From the NCBI GenBank assembly GCA_046290815.1, contig JBKBUF010000025.1, forward strand, positions 9,365 through 73,364: a stretch of 64,000 bases of DNA, given 5' to 3'. A model generated the notes under the pieces. It made no database searches and was not told the origin of the DNA. It worked only from the letters and a program-made list of their open reading frames with translations. This document shows positions 1-10,112 of this stretch, piece by piece. How positions within the stretch are numbered: the first letter of the stretch is position 1; the number at the start of each line of letters is the position of its first letter. Origin of the DNA: JBKBUF01 sp046290815 (lineage in GTDB: Bacteria; Bacteroidota; Bacteroidia; Cytophagales; Cytophagaceae). Both the position numbers and the translations under genes were made by a program.

Positions 1-1789
1 CCTGTGGATATCCTGTTCCAATATTCGCATAAGAGGTATTTTGATCTGCACCTGTTCCATATACTAAAAACGAAACAGGTAGTGTGGCAGGGTTCATTAC
101 GTAAGTATTGGTATTTGATAAAAATTGTGTGAATCCGCTACCACCATAGATAAGATACCCCGAGTTTCCTGCTCCTGGAGAAGTACCGGTTAATGTGATA
201 CTGTTTGACCCGCATGTATAAGACACGGTAGGTCTTGTATCAGCGACATTAATGATTTTTGTAGTAGTAATGGTATTGCCGCAAATGTCAGTAAGGCTTA
301 ATTGCACTGTATAGCTTCCCGCTGTGGCATAAGTTTTAGTAGGACTTGCAGTGTTAGATATCGGACTTCCATCTCCGAAATTCCAGGTTACCGATCCTGA
401 TTGTTCGCCTGAAAACGAATAACTGAATGTAATTGGCTGACCAAGACAAACTGCTGAATTGTTTATTACCAGTGAAGATGAAACAAATGATTTGAGTAGT
501 GTTGGAAGTCCATGCTTCACGCCGCTGAAGACATTTGATGGGCCTTCGATTGAAGGTACAGCAATAGCATTGTTGGTCCAGCCTGCTGCAGCCCCTGCAT
601 TATTGGGATTATTTATAACACCTACATAAGTAACGCTTGAAGGATTAGCATTATATGGACCCCAACTATGGTTGGCTGCATAGATTTTTCCATCAGGTCC
701 TAGTTGTAATGCTGCAAGTCTGTTAGCATCTGCATGACCGTAACCTAATACTACTCTTGAAGCATTGATGGTTGCCGCAACACCCGATGTAATATTATAC
801 TGGTAAAGTATTTTGTTATATAAACCTGTTACATAAAGATAGTTTCCGTTAGGAGAAAATTCAAGTCCATATACCCCGTCTCCTGCGCCGAAATTCGTAA
901 CGGAGACCGGTGCAGAAATATTTCCTGTAGTATTATTGAAGTTAAGTATGTCTACAACTTCGCTTGAATGGTAAGCGATTGCTAATTTGGTATAACATGA
1001 ATTAGCTTTTAACATACCTATATCACTTCCGCCTGCAGGTATTGTATATCCCACATTAACCGAAGAAGAAAGACTGATTCCTGCTGATGTCGCTCTGTAA
1101 ACTCTGAATGTATTGCTTCCTGCTCCGTCATGTGCAATAATCCAAAAGTCTGTGCCATTTGAATGAGGTACTGCTGCTATTGCTTCCATCATTCTTACTG
1201 CCCCGGGTGCAAGGGCCAGATTTTTCTGACCTGCAATTATATCACCAAGTCCTCCGTTTAAAGTCATGTTGACTTCATTGTATCGTATACCAGTTGTTGT
1301 GTTGGTAAGTGGAGCAGTAATAATAAAATAGTTGGTTGAAGATCCTGGCTTTGGTATAATAATGGCACTTTGTGCAGATGATGCATGTCCTGATAATCCG
1401 CTTCCGTTTGGCATGGCGACATGATTCCTGTTGTACACAGTAACACCATCTGTATAAAACAACAGATTGCCTGAGTTGTCCGAAATACTTGCTACGCCTT
1501 CTCCTTCCATTCCGGGGGAAACAGTCGGTGTAATAATGGCGCCATTGGTTAATACTGTTGGAGGAGTTGTATTGAAATTCAGTCCGGCTTTAGTGCCGAA
1601 ATACCAAATATTTGCCTGCTGTGCGTTGGTCTGTGAAATTTTGATCATTAGTAATATGATCAGCATTATATATATAATAGCATTTTGAATCCGGAATCCG
1701 ATTGAATCTGATATTCTGAATGATCCTTTTTTATATATGCAGGATTTTGCTGCTTTAGCCAAGCCTGTATTTTTAATGTAACTGATCAT
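1..1789 (-). CDS. PKD-domain secreted surface protein, 3' end outside window
   Basis: This minus-strand reading frame stays open from its ATG at 1789 to the window edge, so about 596 residues are visible and the C-terminus is missing. The N-terminus is basic and is followed by a hydrophobic stretch (residues 37-50) ending near NAQQ, which reads as a signal peptide. A second ATG at 1663 would leave only the hydrophobic part. Residues about 60-430 have the repetitive beta-propeller character of Bacteroidota surface proteins, with phrases such as GNLLFYTDGV and GLEFSPNGNYLYV. Residues about 433-500 form a PKD domain with the diagnostic WNFGDGS. Proteins of this build usually end in a T9SS type B sorting domain, which cannot be checked here. 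A role in adhesion or the cell surface is inferred; no enzyme motif is visible. Confidence 0.8.
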   Translation of the reverse strand, partial: MISYIKNTGLAKAAKSCIYKKGSFRISDSIGFRIQNAIIYIMLIILLMIKISQTNAQQANIWYFGTKAGLNFNTTPPTVLTNGAIITPTVSPGMEGEGVASISDNSGNLLFYTDGVTVYNRNHVAMPNGSGLSGHASSAQSAIIIPKPGSSTNYFIITAPLTNTTTGIRYNEVNMTLNGGLGDIIAGQKNLALAPGAVRMMEAIAAVPHSNGTDFWIIAHDGAGSNTFRVYRATSAGISLSSSVNVGYTIPAGGSDIGMLKANSCYTKLAIAYHSSEVVDILNFNNTTGNISAPVSVTNFGAGDGVYGLEFSPNGNYLYVTGLYNKILYQYNITSGVAATINASRVVLGYGHADANRLAALQLGPDGKIYAANHSWGPYNANPSSVTYVGVINNPNNAGAAAGWTNNAIAVPSIEGPSNVFSGVKHGLPTLLKSFVSSSLVINNSAVCLGQPITFSYSFSGEQSGSVTWNFGDGSPISNTASPTKTYATAGSYTVQLSLTDICGNTITTTKIINVADTRPTVSYTCGSNSITLTGTSPGAGNSGYLIYGGSGFTQFLSNTNTYVMNPATLPVSFLVYGTGADQNTSYANIGTGYPQ

Positions 1790-2026
1790 ATCCGTAGAAT
1801 TTTAAATATTACTTCTGCTTTCAGAAAGATTTGAATTAATAATAGGTGTAAAAGAATTCTTTTTGATGTTTTTAATGCTCAACTTTGACTTTGGTATTCC
1901 GAATGTATCTTGTTTTTATGCATATTTTTGACACATTTCTAACTTTCATTTATGTAGGATTTTTTGATTCCCGGGCTATTTTTTAATACTTAAACTTTTC
2001 AATAACTATGTGCCAAAAATTGCGCT

Positions 2027-4639
2027 TTATGGTACTTCGGTGTTTATCACGGATACCCTGCCTGTCCTACCTGTATTTGTCACCAAGGCAAATTTTAACA
2101 TGCCTGATGCTTTGAATGGCCCATAATAAAGTTTAGAAGTTTGATTAGGTTCTTTTCCATCAGTAGTATATCTGATAGCTAATCCGGGGAATGGAGAGTT
2201 GGCTTTAATTTGTCCATCCTCCATGATTAATCCCGGTGCAGGCAGGTGATAGTGGCTGCCTCCGCTTATATAATCCAGTTTTGGAAGTTCTTTTTGGCCA
2301 ATGGTATTAGCAAATACATTCCATTGAGCATTTAGTATTTTTGTTCTCTCTTCACTGTTATTTATATATGCCCAATCGGGTTCCTTTGCCCAGGCCCTTT
2401 CGGCAAGGCCTATAATTTTTGGGAAAATATACTCTTCAAGCATCTGCTCTGATTTTATTGTTTCGGAAAAAAGCATTCCCATCATGCCTTTAATATTTTT
2501 TCTTGCCTCGGTATTTAATTTTTCTTTTCCTGAAAAAATTGATTCCGAAATTTTATTTCCCATTCTGTCTTTATAAGCACTCTTATATAAATGGAATGGA
2601 ATGTATTCATAAGCTTTCCGGGTGTCATTAAATCCTCCCCAATAAAGTCCTGCATCTGCAGGATCATTTGAGTATGCATGATCGAAATAAAGATTGGTTA
2701 CGTGAGTCAGTACTACAGGATAACCTTTGTTAGCAAGGCGATATGCAATATCTTCTGTACCCCAACCCCATACATTGTTCCAAGCATAGGCCTGATACTT
2801 CTTTTTTAAATATTCTTCTCTTATTTCCAGCTTACCCCCTGCATTATATAATAAGGCGTCTTCGTAGACAGATACAGTAAGATCATGTTGTTGAAGAATT
2901 GCTGTTGTCCTTTTAAGAAAATTATTTCTGATATCGTCAGCATTCTTTATCTGTCTGTTTTCTTTCTTAAGTGATAAGCATGAAGGTGATTTTTCCCACG
3001 CCCCGTGTGGAACTTCATCTCCTCCTATATGGATAGTAGTGAATGTTACCCCGGCTTCATTGTATAATACTTTAATTTCAAAAACAACTTTATTGATAAA
3101 GTTATAGATGCCTTCATTGCAAGGGCATATTACATTGTCATTGTATTGTTGAACTGAAAGGTATTCTGATTTGTCTTCAGGGTCGTGCAGTAAGTATTTC
3201 AACGCATTGGTATTATCACCTTTCTCAGTAAACTTTTTACTTCTTGCCTTCATAGCTACAATTGCGGCTCTAGCATGTCCCGGAAGATCTATTTCCGGAA
3301 TTATTTCTATGTGTCTGCTTTTAGCATATTTTAATATTTCAATAAAGTCTTCTTTTGAGTAGTACCCATTGGAAGGCGATAACTCACCATAAGGCCCGCT
3401 TCCGTATGCAGGAATAAGATGTTGAGATTCGTCTTTGGAATGCCCTCTTTTAGATGCAATGTCTGTTAATTCCGGAAGATCATTTATTTCGATTCTCCAA
3501 CCTTCATCGTCTGTCAGGTGGAGATGAAGTTTGTTTATCTTGTATAAAGAAATCAGGTCAATTGATTTTAAAATCGATTTCTTAGATTGAAAATGTCTTG
3601 CGACATCGATTAAAAGTCCACGGTATTCAAATGACGGTGCATCTTCGATAGAAATAGCCGGCAGGGATAATAGTTTTAGTTTTTGTATATAATAATCTGC
3701 CGGTATAAGTGATTTGAAACTTTGAATTCCGTTGAAAATCCCATGTGCAGTGTTTCCGGTAATCTTAACTCCATTGGTATTTATCAATAAGGTATAGGCC
3801 TCATCTGATTTGCTGAAATTAATATTTCCTTTTTCCAGTGATATTTGTTGTTTGCTATCTGAAGGGCCTTCAATACATGGTAATGATAAATTGAAATGTG
3901 TAATTAAGTATTCTTTTAACAATTGTGCTTCCTGATGGAATTCTTTATCATGACGAATTTGAAATGTTTCTGTCAGAATGAGTGCATCACCATTTGTATA
4001 TTGAAAGTTTAGTGGTGTTGGGATTATGGGTAATAACTGACTTTTACCTAACTTGATTAGGCTTTCATTTGATTTATACCTAGATAATGCATCGGGAAAA
4101 GCATATTTGTCTTCAGGTCCTCTGGTTATCTGTTCCTTTTTCTCGAAAGGGGTAATTGCATAATTTCTTACTGCTTCCGGTTTTGCTGCTATCCCTTCTT
4201 TGTTAAAGAATACAAAATAGAAACCTGAAGGAGCATCTGAATATTTAATGACGTGATCTGATCCGAATAATGGAATGGAATAACTTTCCCCAGGTTTTAG
4301 AGTTGGGAACTTGCTGGTAGGGGATATTTTATAAAAGTCTCCGTTTATCCTGGTAATCTCGATGCCTTCCGGCAGACTATCTGTAATAATTTTTCTGCAA
4401 ATAGAATTGTTGAAAAACAATTGCCAGTTACGGTTTAGCTTTTTATTGCTTTGGTTTTTTAATATTAATGCTGATTTGTAAATATTATGACCTAAATGGT
4501 TGTTTCCATCAAGCCTCCATTCAAGAAAAATCTGATCTGCTGCAGGATGCTCAAATTCATTAGGAGCAAAAATTAATTCAAGACTAATAAGTAGAAATAT
4601 CAACCCTGAAAGGCCTGTAATCGCTATTTTCTTTATCAT
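2027..4639 (-). CDS. GH20 beta-N-acetylhexosaminidase (chitobiase-like)
   Basis: This 870-residue exo-hexosaminidase would release terminal GlcNAc from chitin oligosaccharides. After an N-terminal hydrophobic signal or anchor (residues 5-24) comes a chitobiase-type CHB_HEX N-domain (about 35-170), a GH20b domain (about 205-330, beginning LLPIIPTPLNF) and the GH20 barrel (about 340-760, with YRGLLIDVARHFQ and LHLHLTDDEGWRIEI). The catalytic Asp-Glu pair lies in HIGGDE at D541 and E542, and WNNVWGWG supplies typical substrate-binding tryptophans. The last 70 residues resemble the chitobiase C-terminal Ig-like domain (RYTTDGKEPN). There is no T9SS sorting domain, so a periplasmic or anchored location is likely. 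It fits with the secreted GH18 chitinases encoded at 14296-17169. Confidence 0.93.
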   Translation of the reverse strand: MIKKIAITGLSGLIFLLISLELIFAPNEFEHPAADQIFLEWRLDGNNHLGHNIYKSALILKNQSNKKLNRNWQLFFNNSICRKIITDSLPEGIEITRINGDFYKISPTSKFPTLKPGESYSIPLFGSDHVIKYSDAPSGFYFVFFNKEGIAAKPEAVRNYAITPFEKKEQITRGPEDKYAFPDALSRYKSNESLIKLGKSQLLPIIPTPLNFQYTNGDALILTETFQIRHDKEFHQEAQLLKEYLITHFNLSLPCIEGPSDSKQQISLEKGNINFSKSDEAYTLLINTNGVKITGNTAHGIFNGIQSFKSLIPADYYIQKLKLLSLPAISIEDAPSFEYRGLLIDVARHFQSKKSILKSIDLISLYKINKLHLHLTDDEGWRIEINDLPELTDIASKRGHSKDESQHLIPAYGSGPYGELSPSNGYYSKEDFIEILKYAKSRHIEIIPEIDLPGHARAAIVAMKARSKKFTEKGDNTNALKYLLHDPEDKSEYLSVQQYNDNVICPCNEGIYNFINKVVFEIKVLYNEAGVTFTTIHIGGDEVPHGAWEKSPSCLSLKKENRQIKNADDIRNNFLKRTTAILQQHDLTVSVYEDALLYNAGGKLEIREEYLKKKYQAYAWNNVWGWGTEDIAYRLANKGYPVVLTHVTNLYFDHAYSNDPADAGLYWGGFNDTRKAYEYIPFHLYKSAYKDRMGNKISESIFSGKEKLNTEARKNIKGMMGMLFSETIKSEQMLEEYIFPKIIGLAERAWAKEPDWAYINNSEERTKILNAQWNVFANTIGQKELPKLDYISGGSHYHLPAPGLIMEDGQIKANSPFPGLAIRYTTDGKEPNQTSKLYYGPFKASGMLKFALVTNTGRTGRVSVINTEVP

Positions 4640-5299
4640 ATATATAAGCGTATTGAGTTTTATGAATGGACGGTGTAGATTATTCCGCCACTCCGAATAA
4701 TTTAAGCCTGGTGAGTGGATTGAAAAGAGAAGAGTTTAAAAAGTATAATATTTTCCAGCTTTGGATGGGGCCTGTTTTGTCCTCTTTTTATCTTTTGAAT
4801 AACTAATATGATTCTTTTCTTTTAAGCCATTTTAAAAAGCGCAAAGGCTAAAAATTCGCTTTTTTAACTATGCTTTAAAAAATCTTGCTTTTTTGGAGGA
4901 ATTTGCCCGGTTAAGAATCCTCGGAATTGTAGGGTAATTGATTAAAACTTGAAATTTCCGCTGAAGGAAGGTTTCTCGGCCTCTAATGAATAAAAAATCA
5001 GAAAAAATTATTGAATAGTTATTTATCCGTAAGTGCCACATTTTGTTTGTTACGCTTAAATACCTCGTTTTCCCTCAATTTGTAGTTAAAAAAGCGATAA
5101 ATACACCTGTTCATATAGACAACAAAAGGGCCTGAAAATGGACTATTTCCTTATCCAAACTTGCTTTCAGGTCATTTTTCTTCATTCTTTTGATCAAAGC
5201 CAAACAAAAAATCGCCCGTCAGTCAGGTTGAAAATTTTTTCGGCAGACTACATAAAAAGGCGAGTTGGAAAGAATCAAGAATCTGGAAAAGTAAAGCAC
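4640..5299. other. Divergent intergenic region, 660 bp
   Basis: No convincing gene is seen between the divergent hexosaminidase and beta-barrel genes. An open stretch from 5138 runs in frame into the beta-barrel gene but reads as leader rather than protein, because the signal peptide begins at 5300. One hairpin is visible: AAAAAGCG (4834-4841) and CGCTTTTT (4857-4864) with a 15-base loop and a T-rich end, which is terminator-like. No exact TAnnTTTG promoter element was found; TCAATTTG in the last 220 bases is one mismatch away. Confidence 0.5.
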
Positions 5300-7270
5300 A
5301 TGCAAAAACTAATTGTTACATTTTTTCTGGCCACTGGATTAGTTTATAAAGGAGCTGCCGGTTCTGAAACTGAAATCAACCGCAGTTATTCTGATACTAT
5401 TCCGTCCACGAATGTCCTCTTAAGTAAGGAGCCTTCAGCAAAAAGCGACAGCGCTTCCGCCGGTTGGAAATTCTTTTTCAATGAGCCCGGTATTTCCATG
5501 GACAAGGTTAGAGTGTGGGGTAATATGAGAGTGATCACTATATATAGGAACATGAAGGAAGCATATCCTGATATGTTAACCAGCGAAAGAAATTTTTCAT
5601 TCAATGACTATCCTATAGTAAATGTCGGCACCAACAATATGGGTGGTGTTCCAATGCTTGAGCTTACCATGGAATCCAATGTTACTTCCAATGCTTCTTT
5701 CGGTATGGGATATTCATATGCACATAATTTCCTTGGCAATCCTGCAGCTCCCGGAACAAATGTAGGTACTTTGTCCTCAAGGTCAAGTATGTGGCTTGCA
5801 GGTGATCTTGCATTTAGAAATTTTTCCACAAGAATTGAAGCAGGACAAATATTGTGGGCACGTGTCAGTAAGTTTACTATGGGGCAACCTATCTATCGTG
5901 ATAATTATTTCGACAGGATGCCCTGGGATTGGTACAGATCCTCTTTTAACAGATTTGTTGATTACTATGATTACACAGGAAATGTCGGGCCGGAAGGTTT
6001 TGGAAGATCGCCGGTGCAAGGAGTGATAATGTATACAGATATTAAACCTGCAAAGTTAAGTGTTACAGGTGTATTTGGAAGAACAAACAGAAGTCTTATT
6101 CAATCGCAGGCAGCAGAACACTTCCCTTCTCTTACTTATGTGTTAAGACTCCAGAAGGGATTACTCACCAGATCATTTACCGGGAGGTTGGGATTAAATT
6201 ATTATGATAGAAATGCTGACACTGACAGAATAAGAGGAATCAAAGATCAGATTCAGATGTTGTCCCTTGATTTTGATCTGAAGAGAAGAGGGTTTCTGAT
6301 TATGTCTGAGATTGGGTTAGGAAGAATTAATACTCCGGAAAGTAATCGAAATACTGGCCTTGCAATAGATGTAAGAGCAGATATACATGACAATATTCTT
6401 CCCATACCTGTTTCCCTGGAGTATTATGATATAGATATTAATGCAGTTACACTTGATGGTAGTATTCTAAACTCCAATAAAGCTGTAAGGGATGGTGGAT
6501 TTTCCAATGAGCTGATATGGGATAACATGTTGTTTATAAATATTGCTCAGGAGGCTGACCAGATTGCTAATAACAGAAGAGGATTTATTCTGAAGACCAA
6601 AAAAAGTATAGGAAATTTTAAAGCTGAATTGTCTTATGCATTAAGTCAGGAAAGAGAAAATTTCTTTGACACTGTAACCGTCCAGCATAGAGTAAATGCA
6701 TTCTCAAGAAGCAGATTTCGTCCATGGTTTCAGGCAGGTGGTCCTTACGGGAGAATAAAGAGCGGATGGATGAGAACCTTTGAAACATTTACTATCACTG
6801 ATAGGGCCAACGGAATCCCTGTAGACTATAAAAAAGGTTTTAATGTTGTTGAGTTATTGCTTAAATATAAAGCCAGTCTGTTTGCCAGAGATCTTATCTT
6901 TTTAAATCTCACTAACTATAATTCCATTCAGGATCATTTTTCTCTGATTCCGAAATTGAATGACAAACCTATTGTAAGAACATTCTACAATGAACTTACT
7001 ATCGCATATGCCATAGGAAGAAGCTATATGGTATATGGTAGCGTCGGAATCGAAAGATTGCTTGCCAATAACAGAACAAATCTTTCACCTGAAACAGGGT
7101 TGCCTTCTGATCAGACCGGGTATGGAGTCGGACTTGGATTGTCCTACGATTTTCACAGAACTGCCGGTATTCATTTAAGACATCGCTGGATGACTCATGA
7201 AGATAAAAACTTTAAAGCTGACAGATTCAAAGGACAGGAATCTACGGTGGAATTAAAAATATTCTTTTAA
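5300..7270 (+). CDS. Outer-membrane beta-barrel protein, unknown function
   Basis: The ATG at 5300 is chosen because it starts a clear signal peptide (MQKLIVTFFLATGLVYKGAA); the frame is open upstream to 5138, but that extension carries no signal. The 656-residue product is rich in alternating aromatic/polar strands and ends in Phe-Phe, as outer-membrane barrels do. The middle has runs suited to a large barrel or porin-like protein (for example IYRDNYFDRMPWDWYRSSF). I recognise no catalytic motif and no TonB-dependent receptor plug. It is followed after 38 bp by a second barrel gene and then lipoproteins, so the group probably forms one outer-membrane assembly. Function is unassigned. Confidence 0.75.
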   Translation: MQKLIVTFFLATGLVYKGAAGSETEINRSYSDTIPSTNVLLSKEPSAKSDSASAGWKFFFNEPGISMDKVRVWGNMRVITIYRNMKEAYPDMLTSERNFSFNDYPIVNVGTNNMGGVPMLELTMESNVTSNASFGMGYSYAHNFLGNPAAPGTNVGTLSSRSSMWLAGDLAFRNFSTRIEAGQILWARVSKFTMGQPIYRDNYFDRMPWDWYRSSFNRFVDYYDYTGNVGPEGFGRSPVQGVIMYTDIKPAKLSVTGVFGRTNRSLIQSQAAEHFPSLTYVLRLQKGLLTRSFTGRLGLNYYDRNADTDRIRGIKDQIQMLSLDFDLKRRGFLIMSEIGLGRINTPESNRNTGLAIDVRADIHDNILPIPVSLEYYDIDINAVTLDGSILNSNKAVRDGGFSNELIWDNMLFINIAQEADQIANNRRGFILKTKKSIGNFKAELSYALSQERENFFDTVTVQHRVNAFSRSRFRPWFQAGGPYGRIKSGWMRTFETFTITDRANGIPVDYKKGFNVVELLLKYKASLFARDLIFLNLTNYNSIQDHFSLIPKLNDKPIVRTFYNELTIAYAIGRSYMVYGSVGIERLLANNRTNLSPETGLPSDQTGYGVGLGLSYDFHRTAGIHLRHRWMTHEDKNFKADRFKGQESTVELKIFF

Positions 7271-7308
7271 TAATCCTTGATACGATTTTTGAAATAAAAA
7301 ATATAAAT

Positions 7309-9021
7309 ATGAATAAGCACATTTATTTTTCACTGCTACTCTTCCTATTGGTTGTTACTGCCTCTCACGCTCAGAACAACTACTATATAAACGGTCTTGG
7401 AAGAACCATAATAACCAGAGATAATTTAAGCGGTCCGGTTCTGGAAGGAGATAACAGTACTCCCAGGAGAGGAGTAGGAGGTTATTTGCTTTTTGATCTG
7501 GGGAACAATTTGGATGTTTCCAATGATTTCAAGGCCAATGCCATCTTGAGGTTAAGGTCACCATATGGTGCTTTTTGGGGCGTAGGTACGGAGTTTCAGA
7601 TACGTCAGTTTCAGATATCAGGCAAAATCCGCAGGAATATAGAATTCCAGTTAGGCGATATAAACGTTGGCCAGGGAATGTCTCTGTTTACTGTAAATAA
7701 TTTTGCGACTGAATACCATAAATATGAATCCGAAGTATTCAGGTCAAGGAGAGAAATATTAGAGTATGAGAACTTTATTTTTTCCAATATGTGGCGTCTG
7801 CAAGGTTTCCACACACGTGGAGGATTCACATTTGAAAATCTTCCTTTAAATAAATTAGGGATCTATGCATTTGCCACAAGAACAAATGCTACCAATGAAG
7901 TAGATGTTCCAGATAGAATTCTTGCAGGGGGAAATATTACAGCAGAAGTTAATGATCAGATTCAGGTAGGTGCTAATTATGCAGGTTTAGTTGATGTACC
8001 TATTCAACAGGCTGCAGTCAATTACAAAAATAATGTCTTTACAGGTATTGCTTCCTATAATTTAAACAAAGGTAGTTACAGCTTAAAACTTAAAGGTGAA
8101 GGTGGTTATTCTGATTTTAATTACTCTACAGATTCAGCTTCTGCAGGTGCTTCATTCAACGATTATTTTTACAATCTGGATGCAAACCTAGGATTTGCTC
8201 CTTTGAAAATGATTATATCGGGAGCTTTCAGAGATGTAGGTCCTAATTTCACCAGTCCTGCTGCGCAAACCAGAAGAATAGATGTGACTCGCACTCCAAT
8301 GTTATTCCCTGCTTTTGGAAATAATTCACTTGACAGAAATCAAACACTGTATGATAGATTTACGGGAGAAAATTTATACAGAAGATCCATTTCTCCTGTC
8401 CTTATGCCTTTCCTTCCATGGTATAATAATATTTCTCCATATGGTATTGCCACACCTAACAGAAGAGGTTTTTCCATAGGTATAGCTTCTGATACTTCTC
8501 TGAAAGTAATCCAGGCAGATTTGGAAGCAGATATTCTTTCAGAAATTATAGGAGAAGGGGTAAAGGATAAAAGAAAATTTTTAGGAATAAGAGGAGGAGC
8601 AATATTTAAAATAAATCAGGTGTTGGGAATGAATAAGCTTCTTTTCCTTTCGGCGGGTGCAAGATATGAGTCTACCGGAAGACAAGGTCTTGCTCCGATT
8701 AATTTTTCCAGTACCTTATTTGATTTAGGAGTTACTTATGAACTACTGAGTAATTTCGATTTGCTTGCCGGTACAAAAATACTCCTTGCCTCAGGTAACG
8801 AATTTATTTCTACAAGAAATGAGTTCAACCAGATTACAAACATAGATGCTGTGAATGTAAATCTTTCGGAAACCATTTATTCTGCCGGATTCAGATTAAG
8901 AATGTCTTCTAAAGCTGCCTTTTATACAATGTACAATTTCAGCAGCTACAATAGAAAATCCCCTTCTGATTTGAATTACGGCATCAATCAGTTGTTTGTC
9001 AATTTCACACTTAAATTTTGA
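7309..9021 (+). CDS. Outer-membrane beta-barrel protein, unknown function (second of pair)
   Basis: This 570-residue protein has a standard signal peptide (MNKHIYFSLLLFLLVVTASHAQ) and then barrel-like amphipathic strands throughout, ending FVNFTLKF with a terminal aromatic residue. Phrases such as GGYLLFDLGNNLDVSNDF and QLGDINVGQGMSLF resemble the porin-like barrels of Bacteroidota, but no named family could be assigned by eye. It lies 38 bp after the first barrel gene and only 3 bp before a lipoprotein gene, which implies translation from one mRNA. A role as an outer-membrane channel or a scaffold for the neighbouring lipoproteins is inferred from context only. Confidence 0.75.
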   Translation: MNKHIYFSLLLFLLVVTASHAQNNYYINGLGRTIITRDNLSGPVLEGDNSTPRRGVGGYLLFDLGNNLDVSNDFKANAILRLRSPYGAFWGVGTEFQIRQFQISGKIRRNIEFQLGDINVGQGMSLFTVNNFATEYHKYESEVFRSRREILEYENFIFSNMWRLQGFHTRGGFTFENLPLNKLGIYAFATRTNATNEVDVPDRILAGGNITAEVNDQIQVGANYAGLVDVPIQQAAVNYKNNVFTGIASYNLNKGSYSLKLKGEGGYSDFNYSTDSASAGASFNDYFYNLDANLGFAPLKMIISGAFRDVGPNFTSPAAQTRRIDVTRTPMLFPAFGNNSLDRNQTLYDRFTGENLYRRSISPVLMPFLPWYNNISPYGIATPNRRGFSIGIASDTSLKVIQADLEADILSEIIGEGVKDKRKFLGIRGGAIFKINQVLGMNKLLFLSAGARYESTGRQGLAPINFSSTLFDLGVTYELLSNFDLLAGTKILLASGNEFISTRNEFNQITNIDAVNVNLSETIYSAGFRLRMSSKAAFYTMYNFSSYNRKSPSDLNYGINQLFVNFTLKF

Positions 9022-9024
9022 GGT

Positions 9025-10095
9025 ATGAGCAAGAATATTTCATATATACAACTGTTTGTTATTGCCTTCGTATTATTGATTGTGTTCGGATGCAAAAGAT
9101 ATTCTGAAGACAGCTACATGGGGCCGGTAGTAAGACCAGCACCTGATGGATTTTTTGTGCAGGATAATATATTTAAAGCTGATAAGGATGTAGCTGATTT
9201 TACTTCTTCCAATCTGATTTTTTCATCTTCCTTTTCTCATGAGGTAAGCTGGACAATATTAATTAAGGGTTTGAAATCCGGTGCTGTTAAAGAAATAAAA
9301 GGAACATCCTCCGGACTTAATGCCTATAACAGCACCTGGAATGGGAATTCCTCGGGTATATTTTTCTTTCGTAAAGATGAAATCTGTATAGCGGAACTAA
9401 GATTCATGGGCTCGGAATTGATTTTAAGAGATACTGTAGTTATTTCTCATCCCATACTATATGACAGAAAGGAAATCAATGGTGTTAAGCATAATCTGAT
9501 TGATGATTTTGAAGGTAACGGTGTGCCTATAGCAGCTGCCTCAAAAGATGCTTATGACAGAAATGTGACAATGACAATGGATACCTTTTCAATGCAAGGG
9601 CTGAAAGGATATCGCATGGCCGGTTTTGATCTGAATAAAAATAGCTGGAGTGGAGGCATTACACATAATACCCTGCTGGAAATGAAAACGACAGCGAGGG
9701 TTCCGGAAACTTCTGACCCGGATAACTTATATGTAAACCTTTATGTGTATGGATCAGGAAAACCTAATAGCGCAATTCAAATAAAACTTTATGAAGTAGA
9801 TAGTGATGATGATTTTAATAAAGTACCATCCTATACCTACAGACAAGATGTGAATGATGCCTGGATAATGGATATTCCTGTTACCTGGAAGGGTTGGAAG
9901 CTGGTGAGTAAAAAATACAGTCAGTTTACTGTTGCCAGAGATCCTGCTCTGGGAGGGAATGGCAATAAAATCAAGCAGCCAAACAGGATCACAGGTATGG
10001 GTATATCCTTGCTATCACTTCCTGATCCCGGTTCAGATACTGAAGTGATCATTGATTATGTAATCCTTACTGAAGGTGGAGTTTTTGTTCCTTAA
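9025..10095 (+). CDS. Lipoprotein with Ig-like and jelly-roll parts, paralogue A
   Basis: This 356-residue lipoprotein has a lipobox (IVFGC, Cys about residue 23). After the cysteine it shares a layout with the next gene: a C-(K/D)-RY...GP segment, then a beta-rich domain containing the common SGAVK phrase (GLKSGAVKEIKG here), then a jelly-roll-like domain starting IDDFEGNG. The last part contains GWKLVSKKYSQF and closes with IDYVILTEG, a pattern of carbohydrate-binding jelly rolls related to CBM11 or CIA30 folds. Sugar binding is inferred, not shown. It starts 3 bp after the second barrel gene, so the lipoprotein and barrel are likely partners at the outer membrane. Confidence 0.75.
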   Translation: MSKNISYIQLFVIAFVLLIVFGCKRYSEDSYMGPVVRPAPDGFFVQDNIFKADKDVADFTSSNLIFSSSFSHEVSWTILIKGLKSGAVKEIKGTSSGLNAYNSTWNGNSSGIFFFRKDEICIAELRFMGSELILRDTVVISHPILYDRKEINGVKHNLIDDFEGNGVPIAAASKDAYDRNVTMTMDTFSMQGLKGYRMAGFDLNKNSWSGGITHNTLLEMKTTARVPETSDPDNLYVNLYVYGSGKPNSAIQIKLYEVDSDDDFNKVPSYTYRQDVNDAWIMDIPVTWKGWKLVSKKYSQFTVARDPALGGNGNKIKQPNRITGMGISLLSLPDPGSDTEVIIDYVILTEGGVFVP

Positions 10096-10112
10096 TCCAA
10101 AAAGATTGTTGT

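Noticed and set aside
1264..1449. Short open frame inside the PKD-protein gene
   Set aside because: It overlaps a long well-supported gene in another frame and has no recognisable features.
5138..5299. Open reading frame extending the first beta-barrel gene upstream by 54 codons
   Set aside because: The signal peptide starts exactly at 5300; the extension is not signal-like and would hide it.
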